Shown here: positions 14,779 through 22,589 of the stretch, piece by piece
Numbering within the stretch: position 1 is the stretch's first letter
Layout: each line of letters starts with the position of its first letter
NCBI GenBank assembly: GCA_029941315.1
Contig: JAPYQE010000089.1
Coordinates: forward strand, 1-23,554
Length of the DNA stretch: 23,554 bases
Direction of reading: 5' to 3'
DNA from: GCA-2724215 sp015660315
GTDB taxonomy: Bacteria; Latescibacterota; UBA2968; UBA8231
Position numbers and translations under genes: made by a program
Notes under the pieces: generated by a model
What the model saw: the letters and a program-made list of their open reading frames with translations, nothing else
What the model was told of the DNA's origin: nothing
Databases searched by the model: none

Positions 14779-16362
14779 TTATACTGGCCCCGCCTGCTTT
14801 ACCGCTTCGGCCGTGCCTGCTTCAAACTGCACAAAATTTGCCTTGAATAATTCGGCCAACTGATCCGCCTGGGCCTCATACGCCGCCGCATCGGCCCAAA
14901 CCTGCTTGGCTACCATCGGCTCAGCGGGTACACCGGGGCACGCAGTTAATACATCAAAACCAAAACGCACATCCCGCTGCACCGGTGCATCGTCCAACTG
15001 CCCGGCGTGGATCGCGTCGATGATCGCCCGGGTATATTTGAGCGAAAAACGCTCGCCCACGCCATAAGGGCCGCCCGACCAGCCCGTGTTAACCAACCAA
15101 ACCCGCGCGTCGTGCTCGCGGATCTTCTCGGCCAGCATCTCGGCGTATTTACTCGGGTGCCAAACCATAAAGGCCGCGCCGAAACAGGCCGAGAATGTGG
15201 CCTCCGGCTCTGTCACCCCCATCTCGGTTCCGGCAACTTTAGCGGTATATCCACTCATAAAATGGTACATCGCCTGGTCGGGCGTCAGCCGGCTGACCGG
15301 CGGCAATACGCCAAAGGCGTCACAGGTAAGAAAGACGATATGACGCGGCTGCCCGCCAATGCACGGGATCGCCGCATTGAGAATGTGTTCGATCGGATAG
15401 GCGGCGCGCGTATTTTCGGTCATCGAATCATCGGCGTAGTCGATCCGACGGCTTTCTTCGTCGTAGATTACATTTTCCAACACCGTGCCGAAGCGGATCG
15501 CGTGGTAAATCTCGGGCTCCTTCTCCTTCGTCAAGTCGATGCACTTCGCATAACAACCGCCCTCGATATTGAAGACCCCCTCTGCACTCCAGACGTGCTC
15601 GTCGTCGCCGATCAACTTCCGCTGCGGATCGGCCGAAAGCGTGGTCTTGCCCGTGCCCGACAATCCAAAGAACAGGGCTACATCGCCCGCTGCCCCTTCG
15701 TTAGCGGAGCAATGCATCGGCAACAGACCGCGTTTGGGCATCAGGTAGTTCATCACCGTGAATATGCCCTTCTTCATTTCACCGGCGTATTCAGTACCCA
15801 GGATTACCATCTCCTTGCGTTCAAAGCTCAAGCAAATGCTGGTCTTCGAAGTCATTTCAGGCGTGTAGCGATTCGCGGGAAAACGACCGGCGTTGTAAAT
15901 GGTGAAATCCGGCTCGCCAAAATCCGCCAACTCCGCCTCCGAGGGACGGATCAGCATATTGTGCATAAAGAGCGCGTGGTAGGCGCGAGCGCATATCACG
16001 CGAATCTTGAGTCGGTGCTGCGGATCCCACCCGGCAAAACCATCAACGACATATAAACGCTCGCAGGAATTGAAATAATCGACGGCCCGCTGACGATTGA
16101 TGATCAGGGAATTTTCCTGCAGCTTGATATTTACAGAGCCCCACCAGATGTCGTCGGCGCTCTGCGGGTCTTCGACGATTCGCTTGTCGTTTGGGCTGCG
16201 TCCGGTCTTCGGGCCGGAGGACACGACAAGCGCACCCTTAAAGGAAATCGCCGATCCCCGCTCATATTTCAGCGCCTCTTCGTAAAACTTGGCCGGGGCG
16301 ATATTGCGCAAGATCGTCGCCGTTTCGATCTGCAGTTCTTTCAGGTCAAAGTTGCCGCTCAT
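14779..16362 (-). CDS. pckA: phosphoenolpyruvate carboxykinase (ATP)
   Basis: A 527-residue cytoplasmic enzyme that converts oxaloacetate and ATP to phosphoenolpyruvate, CO2 and ADP, the first committed step of gluconeogenesis. Diagnostic features are the SGPKTGRSPNDKR substrate loop at about 49-61, the kinase-1a P-loop GLSGTGKTT at 233-241, the metal-binding LIGDDEHVW at about 250-258, NIEGGCYAKCIDL at about 265-277, and the C-terminal NTGWSGGPYGVGERFSLKYTRAII block. Length and termini are normal for the ATP-dependent class. AGAAGG lies 5 nt before the ATG. The 3' end is convergent with the FGE remnant, with no space for a separate terminator. Together with the aldolase and dehydrogenases, it suggests growth on organic acids or sugars' breakdown products. 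Confidence 0.98.
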   Translation of the reverse strand: MSGNFDLKELQIETATILRNIAPAKFYEEALKYERGSAISFKGALVVSSGPKTGRSPNDKRIVEDPQSADDIWWGSVNIKLQENSLIINRQRAVDYFNSCERLYVVDGFAGWDPQHRLKIRVICARAYHALFMHNMLIRPSEAELADFGEPDFTIYNAGRFPANRYTPEMTSKTSICLSFERKEMVILGTEYAGEMKKGIFTVMNYLMPKRGLLPMHCSANEGAAGDVALFFGLSGTGKTTLSADPQRKLIGDDEHVWSAEGVFNIEGGCYAKCIDLTKEKEPEIYHAIRFGTVLENVIYDEESRRIDYADDSMTENTRAAYPIEHILNAAIPCIGGQPRHIVFLTCDAFGVLPPVSRLTPDQAMYHFMSGYTAKVAGTEMGVTEPEATFSACFGAAFMVWHPSKYAEMLAEKIREHDARVWLVNTGWSGGPYGVGERFSLKYTRAIIDAIHAGQLDDAPVQRDVRFGFDVLTACPGVPAEPMVAKQVWADAAAYEAQADQLAELFKANFVQFEAGTAEAVKQAGPV

Positions 16363-16479
16363 TAGAACCTTCTATCTCAGAGGATAATCCCACCTTAATT
16401 GCACCATTTCGCAAGCCCGTTCTAAACGCGAAACAGACTGTAGCCAATTAAGGGTACATACCCTCCATTCGGCAAGCGT

Positions 16480-17084
16480 TCACTCGCCTACGATTTTCAG
16501 TTCCGCATCGCCTCCGGCCAGGGCATTGACACGCCTACGCTTCGCAGTCAGGCGCGAGAGAATGCGTTCGTCATGGCTGACCAGTAACAGACCGCACGGA
16601 CACGCGTCCAACGCCTCATCCAGGCATTCGCCTGAAGTCAGGTCGAGGTGGTTCATCGGCTCGTCAAGCGCCACTACCAGCGGTTCGTGCCGCAAAGCTT
16701 CGGCAATGCTTGCTCGCTTGCGCTCGCAGCGGCTCAAACTCTCCCAGCGCTCAAACCAGTCCGCCTGCAAACCCAACCACCCCTTGATCTCCCAGGCCTC
16801 GCCGTCCATTGCCTGCAACAGCGTCTGTAAAAACAGCGGCGGTTCATCAGTGCGCTGCGCGCAAAGACGCCTTCTTCTGACCCCATTATCACTCCAGTTG
16901 CTAGCACGAAAGCGCCCACCACCAATTTGAGCAAGGTCGTCTTACCCCAGCTATTGGCCCGACGATCCCGGTCCACCCGTGCGGAAAGTGCAACCTCAGA
17001 TCGCACAACAACCGGCCCGCTCATGCTTTCGTAAGCGAATTCCATTTGGCTAAAACGCAGCTCGTTTAAATTCATCGTCTCCAT
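16480..17084 (-). pseudogene. ABC-F family ATPase, frameshifted and reduced to one domain
   Basis: The parts of one ABC-F nucleotide-binding domain follow each other in four frames. From 17075-17084: MNLNELRFSQMEFAYESMSGPVV. Next: LRLHFPHGWTGIVGP. Next: NSWGKTTLLKLVVGAF (Walker A). Last, from about 16865: CAQRTDEPPLFLQTLLQAM through LSRCERKRASIAEALRHEP (signature, normally LSGGERKR), VVALDEPMNHLDL (Walker B and D loop, normally DEPTNHLD) and LLLVSHDERIL (H loop), to the stop at 16480. ABC-F proteins carry two such domains and about 500 residues and act on the ribosome. The second domain is missing. The frameshifts and altered signature make function very unlikely. Confidence 0.88.
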
Positions 17085-17092
17085 ACCAAAAT

Positions 17093-17119
17093 AAAAAAAT
17101 CCGCCCGGATTCCGGACGG
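17093..17119 (-). terminator. strong intrinsic terminator, possible attenuator of the ABC-F gene
   Basis: On the minus strand, an 8-bp stem (CCGTCCGG and CCGGGCGG with one G-U pair, 3-nt loop, 17101-17119) is followed by ATTTTTTTA. It is 199 nt after the TPR gene stop and only about 10-18 nt before the start of the ABC-F remnant. It may end TPR transcription or have attenuated the ABC-F gene. Confidence 0.85.
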
Positions 17120-17317
17120 CTTGTCAGCCACAATCGTCAATTTATGATCGACCGGTCTCTTCTCCTGGCATACTCAGCCCTACAGCGCGAAAAAAAGGCT
17201 CTTTTACGAACTCACTGCGGCAAGACTATAGAAAAAAAACCTGAGCTCGATCATTCCAACCTCGTTTTTGCGATCAATAACTCTGCCGACAACGATAGCC
17301 GCCCGGCCGCGATAGTC

Positions 17318-18616
17318 TCAAGGGCTATTTTCTTTTTCCTGAATTTTCCGTTCAAAACGGGCGATGAGCTTGTCCACCATCTGCAAGCCCCCACTATCCT
17401 CCCCGATCTCAAGATAAAAACCGCGTGCCCTATTCAGCCCATCGAGGGCCGCAGTCAATTGCCCCTGCCGTCCCATAAGCGAACCGATATTGGTCAACGC
17501 GCGCGCCTGCCCCATCACATTGCCGCCGCGCTCATGCAGTTTCAACGCCTGATCGTAATGCTGTAAGGCCGCGTCCAACGCGCCCTTCTTAAATTGCACA
17601 TTACCGAGGTTGACCAACGCGCTCGCTTCACCGAGACTGTCACCGGCTTTTCCATGCAATGCACAGGCCTGTTCATACGCTTTGAGCGCCGCTTCCAGAT
17701 CCTCCTCTTTAAAGCGCAAATTGCCGATATGGGTCAACACATGCCCTTGTCCCAGAGCATTGCCCAAACTCTCGTGAATCTGCAGCGCCTCCGACAGGTA
17801 CACAAGCGCTTCGGCCAGCTCACCGCGGCGAAAACTCACATACCCCAGACAACTCAATGCACCGGCTCGCCCCAATGCGCTGCCCGTCTCCTGATGCACT
17901 TTCAGCGCCCGCTCGCCGCTTGCAAATGCAGCTTCCAGTCGACCGAGATGCGCTTGCGCTTGCCCGATATTGGTCAGTGCGTCACCGAGACCGCGCCCAT
18001 CAGCGAGCAATTCAAAATGCCGTTGCGCCTCCTCATAAGCGACCAACGCCTCCATTAGCTTGCCCTGGCGTGCATGCAACACACCGAGATTGAGCTGAAA
18101 AGCGGCCTCGAAGCCTCGATCCTGTTGTCGTTGCGCCTGGCGGACTCCCATCGCCAACGCCTCCCTCGCACCCTTGAAATCGGCGATATTGAGCAGCGCC
18201 GCGCCCAAATTCAGATTAGTCGCTAGCGACTCCCGGCCCTTGACCGACTCGCTGAAGGCCTCGGCCGCCTGTAAGTAACGACCGGCGCGAAAATGCACTT
18301 CGCCAGCGACAAAATGGCGACCGGCTTCACTCTGCAAATCGTGCCCCCACGCGCATTGCGTCGCCCGTTGCAGGATAACACCTTCCGGCCCCAAACCCGA
18401 TACCAGCGCCCCGGCATCCTGCCCGTCACCATTATAGAATACGCGCACCAAGGCATAGAGCCCCCACGCCAACGCCGAGACGATCAACAGAGGCGTCAGC
18501 GCCCCGATGAGAAAACCCAGACCGGCGAAGTGCGCCAATCCACCCACCGACACAACTAACCCGCTAAAGAACAACGCCAGATACAACGCAAAAGTATGGA
18601 GCCGTTTTTCCTGCAC
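17318..18616 (-). CDS. membrane-anchored tetratricopeptide-repeat protein
   Basis: A 432-residue protein with two hydrophobic segments near the N-terminus (about residues 8-27 and 31-60), then about eight to nine tetratricopeptide repeats of roughly 40 residues from about residue 95 to 415. The repeats carry the pattern AxxxLGxxxxxxGxxxxAL with GxALGxAxALxNLG linkers, as in LGN/GPSM-type arrays (for example SALGRAGALSCLGYVSF and DSLGEASALVNLGNVQF). Such arrays bind peptide partners; the anchor places this one at the inner membrane with the repeats probably cytoplasmic. The start is a GTG at 18616 with no good Shine-Dalgarno; an in-frame stop lies not far upstream. No enzymatic domain. Partner unknown, and neighbours do not reveal it. 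Confidence 0.88.
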   Translation of the reverse strand: MQEKRLHTFALYLALFFSGLVVSVGGLAHFAGLGFLIGALTPLLIVSALAWGLYALVRVFYNGDGQDAGALVSGLGPEGVILQRATQCAWGHDLQSEAGRHFVAGEVHFRAGRYLQAAEAFSESVKGRESLATNLNLGAALLNIADFKGAREALAMGVRQAQRQQDRGFEAAFQLNLGVLHARQGKLMEALVAYEEAQRHFELLADGRGLGDALTNIGQAQAHLGRLEAAFASGERALKVHQETGSALGRAGALSCLGYVSFRRGELAEALVYLSEALQIHESLGNALGQGHVLTHIGNLRFKEEDLEAALKAYEQACALHGKAGDSLGEASALVNLGNVQFKKGALDAALQHYDQALKLHERGGNVMGQARALTNIGSLMGRQGQLTAALDGLNRARGFYLEIGEDSGGLQMVDKLIARFERKIQEKENSP

Positions 18617-18632
18617 GTTTTTGTTTTCGCCC

Positions 18633-18872
18633 TTGACTGGTGAAAAATCACTTCTATCTTAATAAAAATCGCGAAAAATCGCGAAGGTTTTCACCGACAA
18701 TGTCGCACTTAATCAAACAATAGCTATGAGCATTCGCACGACATTTCACACCGGCAATAAGCGCAATAATAATAATATATGCACCGATAAACGTGTGAGA
18801 TTCAGCGACCGAATATCGAACATTTAGCTCTTACCACCGCCGCCGAGTCCATTACTCAGCGGCATTTTTTTT
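18633..18872 (+). ncRNA. candidate small RNA transcription unit
   Basis: A promoter-like pair, TTGACT (18633-18638) and TATCTT (18655-18660) with 16 nt between, points rightward. A strong terminator ends the stretch: a 10-bp stem with one mismatch at 18839-18848 and 18854-18863, 5-nt loop, followed by eight T at 18865-18872. No plus-strand gene lies upstream, since the TPR gene runs the other way. The unit would give an RNA of about 205 nt. The only open frame inside (18726-18827, 33 codons) lacks a Shine-Dalgarno. I do not recognise a known RNA family. Confidence 0.45.
18839..18872 (+). terminator. intrinsic terminator
   Basis: Stem GCCGCCGAGT (18839-18848) with ACTCAGCGGC (18854-18863), one C-A mismatch, loop CCATT, then A and eight T. 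It reads rightward, with no recognised protein gene before it. Confidence 0.85.
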
Positions 18873-18880
18873 GTCCTTCA

Positions 18881-18935
18881 GCGCAAGCCGGGAGCGCAAG
18901 CCGGGAGCGCAAGCCGGGAGCGCAAGGGCTTGCGC
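18881..18935. repeat. 13-bp tandem repeat ending in a palindrome
   Basis: The unit GCGCAAGCCGGGA occurs three times in a row (18881-18893, 18894-18906, 18907-18919), followed by a partial copy GCGCAAG (18920-18926). The partial copy pairs with CTTGCGC at 18929-18935. The unit is not a multiple of three and lies outside any gene, directly after the rightward terminator. Confidence 0.95.
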
Positions 18936-18977
18936 AATGATACAGTTCTAATGCAGAACGATGCCCGAACACTGTAT

Positions 18978-19021
18978 TTTACAAAAGGGGCCCTGGCCGA
19001 CAATAGGACCCCTTTTGTAAA
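18978..19021. terminator. long dyad, probable terminator of the amidohydrolase gene
   Basis: Perfect 13-bp arms, TTTACAAAAGGGG (18978-18990) and CCCCTTTTGTAAA (19009-19021), enclose 18 nt. The A-rich outer and GC-rich inner arms give a G/C stem followed by T in both directions, the layout of a bidirectional terminator. It lies 27 nt beyond the amidohydrolase stop on the minus strand. Confidence 0.75.
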
Positions 19022-19048
19022 GTCAAAAACCGTTCGAAACTCTCCGCA

Positions 19049-19879
19049 CTACTCCGGCCACTTCCACAAAGTCTTCGCCGTAGCCCCCAAAATCCACGTG
19101 CGCTCTTCATCACTCAACTCGATCGCCTCGGCAAAAAGCTCCACCGTCTGCGTATAACTCATCTTTGGGCTGTACATCTTCTGGGGAAAATTACTGCCGA
19201 ACATACAGCGATCTGGCCCAAAGGCGTCGATTACTTCCCGCGCCATCCAGTGCACATCACAAAAGGGGAAAGCCTCCTTGCTCGCCGACTCCAGAAAAGT
19301 AAGCTTGGCATAGGCGTTTTTATACCGCGCCAACTCCACCACCGGCGCTACCGTGTTCGTTTCCGGCGACAACGTATCGGCGACATAGCCGCAATGGTCG
19401 AGAATGAATTTTGTCTCGGGAAACTCCTTGAGCCGATTCTCCACCGCCCCATACTCGCTTTGCGATGCGTTGACATCCACCGTCAAACCTAATTCTCCCG
19501 CCTTCGCCCACAGCGGCGTGCTGATCGGGTCATCTAAATCCCGATGATAAAATAAATGCCGCTGAATCCGTATCCCGCAGGCCCCGGCCTCCACTAAGTC
19601 CTGTAATTCCACCGGCCCCTCCGCGCTCGCCGGGTCGACCAGCACCCCCACGCCCAACCAAGACTCCCGCCCCTGCAACTGGTGCATAGCATAACTATTA
19701 TCCCAGCCGTAAAACCCCGCCGAAATGGTAAAGGCCCGATCCACCCCCGCCCCATCCATTTCCGCCTTGAGCAAATCCGCCGCCCCGTCGGTCGTCGGTC
19801 GATAGGACGCGTTGGGGTCAGCCAGGGGATAGCCCTCTGTATCGAGCGTCATGATATGGGTATGCGTGTCGATGATCAT
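19049..19879 (-). CDS. amidohydrolase-2 family metal-dependent hydrolase (lactonase-like)
   Basis: A 276-residue TIM-barrel hydrolase of the amidohydrolase_2 family, which includes sugar lactonases, 4-sulfomuconolactonase and related decarboxylases. The metal site begins with the HxH pair H6/H8 in IIDTHTHIM. Further ligands are expected in GIRIQRHLF, FILDHCGYV (about 160) and CMFGSNFP near the C-terminus, where the family often has GSDFP; the Asn form is common in lactonase-like members. I start it at the ATG at 19879, with GGAG 8 nt upstream, rather than at the GTG three codons earlier. It stands alone on its strand, with a perfect 18-bp palindrome upstream and a dyad terminator downstream. 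Lactone of a sugar acid is the best guess for the substrate. Confidence 0.88.
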   Translation of the reverse strand: MIIDTHTHIMTLDTEGYPLADPNASYRPTTDGAADLLKAEMDGAGVDRAFTISAGFYGWDNSYAMHQLQGRESWLGVGVLVDPASAEGPVELQDLVEAGACGIRIQRHLFYHRDLDDPISTPLWAKAGELGLTVDVNASQSEYGAVENRLKEFPETKFILDHCGYVADTLSPETNTVAPVVELARYKNAYAKLTFLESASKEAFPFCDVHWMAREVIDAFGPDRCMFGSNFPQKMYSPKMSYTQTVELFAEAIELSDEERTWILGATAKTLWKWPE

Positions 19880-19907
19880 GGTTTTCACTCCATCTTATTA
19901 CAGGTGG

Positions 19908-19925
19908 TCAAGAAAGCTTTCTTGA
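19908..19925. promoter_or_regulatory. perfect 18-bp palindrome, probable operator
   Basis: TCAAGAAAGCTTTCTTGA is its own reverse complement and lies 29-46 nt upstream of the amidohydrolase ATG. A TAAGAT sequence just downstream on the minus strand could be the -10, in which case the palindrome overlaps the -35 region, a typical repressor position. The regulator is not evident. Confidence 0.6.
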
Positions 19926-20153
19926 AATATTTGCGGGGCTGTGGAACTGACCGATCTGGGTCTGTCAGCATTTACTTTGAATCAAGTCAAGATTGATCGA
20001 CGGGAAAAATACTTATAGTTATGTCTCATCTAACGTTGGTGATATTAAACACCTTCTTTACTTTTAAAACTACAGAAGTCGCCGGGGGTTTATGGAGGGT
20101 ATATCCGCAGCGACTTGCTGGGCCCCGAAGCCACAGCAAGCGGCGTAGCGGGA
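19926..20153. other. spacer between the divergent amidohydrolase and CBM9-like genes
   Basis: No gene supported in this part of the 361-nt intergenic stretch. A weaker inverted pair, CTTGCTG near 20115 and CAGCAAG near 20134, precedes the large hairpin at 20154-20196. The promoter for the gene at 20241 should lie here, but no clear -35/-10 pair stands out. Confidence 0.5.
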
Positions 20154-20196
20154 TCGCTCATTATCAGATCACATTCTGTGATCTGATAATGAGCGA
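20154..20196. repeat. 43-nt perfect hairpin
   Basis: Two perfect 19-bp arms (20154-20172 and 20178-20196) enclose ATTCT. The arms are balanced in base composition, and no T-run follows on either strand, so it is not a classic terminator. It ends 44 nt before the start of the CBM9-like gene. It may be a cruciform operator, an mRNA leader structure or a small mobile palindrome. Confidence 0.9.
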
Positions 20197-20240
20197 GGGA
20201 ATGTCCTCCGGCAACCCGTTCAACCACATAAGCCAAACTC

Positions 20241-21578
20241 ATGCTCCCACTAATCACACTCCTACTGCTCGCTTCCACTCTCCGCACCAGTGCCAACCCC
20301 CACCTCGTGGTGGAAGCCGCCCGCCGCCCGCACCCGCCGACAATCGACGCCGACCTCATCGACTGGCCCAACGCCCTCTGGCTCGAACTCGCCCCTAAGC
20401 CCCCCCACGAATCGCGCGGCTACTCACGCCTGCGCACCGACAGCAACGAAGAACTGGCAAGCGCCGAAACCGCCGCCGACCTCTCCGTCGAATTTTCACT
20501 CGCCTGGAACAATACTGCTCTTTATCTAGCCGCCCGCGTCACCGACAATGTCCATGACATCGAAGGCGGCGAAGAGCATCAATGGTATTTAAAAGACGCT
20601 ATTACCCTCTTCCTAGATATCCCCTCCGACGGCGACGGCCCCGGTTGGATTGAGGGCGACCACGCGTTCGCCTTTATCACTGACGGGAGCATGTGGTGGC
20701 GGCGCGGCGAAAGAGTGGGCCATATAGAAAGCTCGGCCCCCAAAGACACGCGGATGGCCATGCAGAAAACTCCAACGGGCTATACACTCGAAGCCAGTAT
20801 CCCCATGGCCGCACTCACCCGCATTACCCCTGATTGGCAAGCGCCCTTCGCCTCGCGCACGATCGGCTTCGCACTGGTCGTTACCGACCCCGATGGCGGT
20901 GATACACCCTTCGGTGGCCAGTTGATCTACGGCGGCAGCCATGACGACGACGGCGGTTGGTCTCTGCTGCGCCTGCGCAAAACAGAAACTGTTTCAGCAC
21001 CCTATATAGACGTGTCCGCCGAAGAAGTCGATTTCGAAGCCCGCCTGCGTCTAGACCAACAGCGGATCAGGCCATTTTTCATGGTGGATAAAGCAACACC
21101 AATACCCGCCGACAGCACCAGTCTACAGCTACAACTCGCTGACAAATACTTCCAGACCTATCTGGACAAAAGACCCCTGCGCTTTTCGCGCCGCGCCCTC
21201 GAAACAGCCTTTATGCTCTGGGGCAACGCCGGCGCCGCCGATGAGGTAAACCGCGCCCTCGACCAGATCGGAGCCGACGAAGACGTCTGGGATAAGGTGA
21301 CCTCTGGCGTGCGCCAGGCTTTTTATCTTCGAGACCGCCTCGACGAGGGCATGGACCGACTCGCGGCCATAGAACGCCAGGTCATACCGCTCAAAAGCCG
21401 TTCAGCCCTACTACACACACTAGGTCAATACTGGCTCGGCCGTGGCCAGCAAAGCAAGGCCGGCCGCGCTTTCACGCAAATCATCATCTGGCGCGCCTCG
21501 CCTTGGCACGTGGCCCAGGCCAGACGTCAATTATCGCAGATGAACCAGGATCGGGCACTTGAACTAGACCGGCTTTAA
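20241..21578 (+). CDS. secreted protein with CBM9-like sugar-binding domain
   Basis: A 445-residue exported protein. Residues 1-18 (LPLITLLLLASTLRTSA) form a signal peptide. Residues about 22-250 look like a CBM9 or DOMON-type beta sandwich: PTIDADLIDWPNALWLEL, then SLAWNNTALYLAARVTDN, DAITLFLDIPSDGDG, YTLEASIPMAAL and a GGWSLLRL end. These follow the usual order of the family, which binds sugars or heme. From about 290 to the end it is helical and TPR-like, with YFQTYLDKRPLRFSRRALETAF and YWLGRGQQSKAGRAF. An in-frame TAA lies 9 nt before the ATG, so the start cannot be further upstream, and there is no Shine-Dalgarno. The gene overlaps the convergent reductase by 4 nt. Confidence 0.8.
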   Translation: MLPLITLLLLASTLRTSANPHLVVEAARRPHPPTIDADLIDWPNALWLELAPKPPHESRGYSRLRTDSNEELASAETAADLSVEFSLAWNNTALYLAARVTDNVHDIEGGEEHQWYLKDAITLFLDIPSDGDGPGWIEGDHAFAFITDGSMWWRRGERVGHIESSAPKDTRMAMQKTPTGYTLEASIPMAALTRITPDWQAPFASRTIGFALVVTDPDGGDTPFGGQLIYGGSHDDDGGWSLLRLRKTETVSAPYIDVSAEEVDFEARLRLDQQRIRPFFMVDKATPIPADSTSLQLQLADKYFQTYLDKRPLRFSRRALETAFMLWGNAGAADEVNRALDQIGADEDVWDKVTSGVRQAFYLRDRLDEGMDRLAAIERQVIPLKSRSALLHTLGQYWLGRGQQSKAGRAFTQIIIWRASPWHVAQARRQLSQMNQDRALELDRL

Positions 21579-22552
21579 TCGATCTCGCCCCCAGGCGGAG
21601 CCGGTCCGAGAGTCGCGATAAAATCGTGTAAGTCCACCCATAATGTCTCGGGCAGACTCGCCAGCGCATGCTGTATATTCGTTTCGACCTCGGCAACCGT
21701 GCGCGGCCCCGCCAAAGTGCACGTAATCGGCGAATGTCGCAGGCTGTACTGCATCGCCACCTCGCCCGGATCCACGTCCCGTTCTCCACACCAGTCACAT
21801 AGAGCCCGTGCCCGCGCTACATCCCCTGCGGGCGCCCCCCTCTTGCGCAACGCCTCATCTAAATCGCGCCCGGCGAGTAAGCCTGCATTATAGGGGGAGC
21901 CATTCACCACCCCCATCCCCGCCGCCACTGCCGCACCAATAACCGGCCGCACCGAATCGCGCAATGGATGAAAATCATACGAGGGCAAAATCGCATCGAA
22001 ATGCCCGCACTCTATCGCCCGTTGCAAAAAACGATGATTGCGCACACCCAGTCCGATGGCCTGCAACACCCCCTCTTCCCGCAACTTCTGCAAGGTTTCC
22101 AGCGCCCCATCCGGACCCAAGATCTGATCCATGTGCGCATCCTCCACCGGATCGTGCACATAAACGATATCAACGGCATCACAAAAAAGCCGCGCCAAAC
22201 TCCGCTCCAGCGACCACCGTATTGAATCGGCATCGTATAATTGACTCTTCTCCGGATGCGTGCCGACCTTCGTCGAAACCCGCAATCCGGCTCTTTCCGC
22301 CGCCGACAACTCGCGCAACCCCAAACCCAAATGCCGCTCGGCCTCACCGCCGCCATAACTCGGCGCGGTATCAAAATAACCCACGCCCAACTCCAATGCC
22401 CGCCGCACCGCCAAGATCGCTGCTTGCTCGCCATCGGCCTTGCTGGCCTGCTCATCCGCCAGCAATCCCAAATACCCGCCGACGCCAAACACCGTCAGCT
22501 CTATATCGGTCTTTCCCAACCGCCGCCGCGGTAACTCCATCCCCTCGCTCAT
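21575..22552 (-). CDS. aldo/keto reductase
   Basis: A 325-residue cytoplasmic NAD(P)-dependent oxidoreductase of the aldo/keto reductase superfamily. The catalytic tetrad is complete: D61 and Y66 in YFDTAPSYGGGE, K95 in RVSTKVGTHP and H133 in IVYVHDPVED. The GVLQAIGLGVRNHRFLQ and VVNGSPYNAGLLAG blocks, with ALAGPRTVAEVETN near the end, place it close to the D-threo-aldose/L-fucose dehydrogenase and pyridoxal dehydrogenase branch. GGAGAGG before the ATG supports the start. Its stop is shared with that of the CBM9-like gene: both stops fall in TTAA at 21575-21578. A sugar oxidation step that makes a lactone for the amidohydrolase 1.7 kb away is possible, but unproven. Confidence 0.92.
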   Translation of the reverse strand: MSEGMELPRRRLGKTDIELTVFGVGGYLGLLADEQASKADGEQAAILAVRRALELGVGYFDTAPSYGGGEAERHLGLGLRELSAAERAGLRVSTKVGTHPEKSQLYDADSIRWSLERSLARLFCDAVDIVYVHDPVEDAHMDQILGPDGALETLQKLREEGVLQAIGLGVRNHRFLQRAIECGHFDAILPSYDFHPLRDSVRPVIGAAVAAGMGVVNGSPYNAGLLAGRDLDEALRKRGAPAGDVARARALCDWCGERDVDPGEVAMQYSLRHSPITCTLAGPRTVAEVETNIQHALASLPETLWVDLHDFIATLGPAPPGGEID

Positions 22553-22589
22553 GACCTCTCCTCTTTTATTTCATGGATATTTTCGCGCC

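Noticed and set aside
15007..16056. 349-codon plus-strand frame
   Set aside because: Antisense to pckA, which has all catalytic motifs. Long shadow frames are common in GC-rich genes.
18881..18935. CRISPR array
   Set aside because: The copies are contiguous 13-bp units without spacers, and no cas gene is present.
20163..20187. CRP-like site in the hairpin
   Set aside because: The order is TCACA then TGTGA, with 3 nt between, the reverse of the CRP consensus TGTGA-N6-TCACA.
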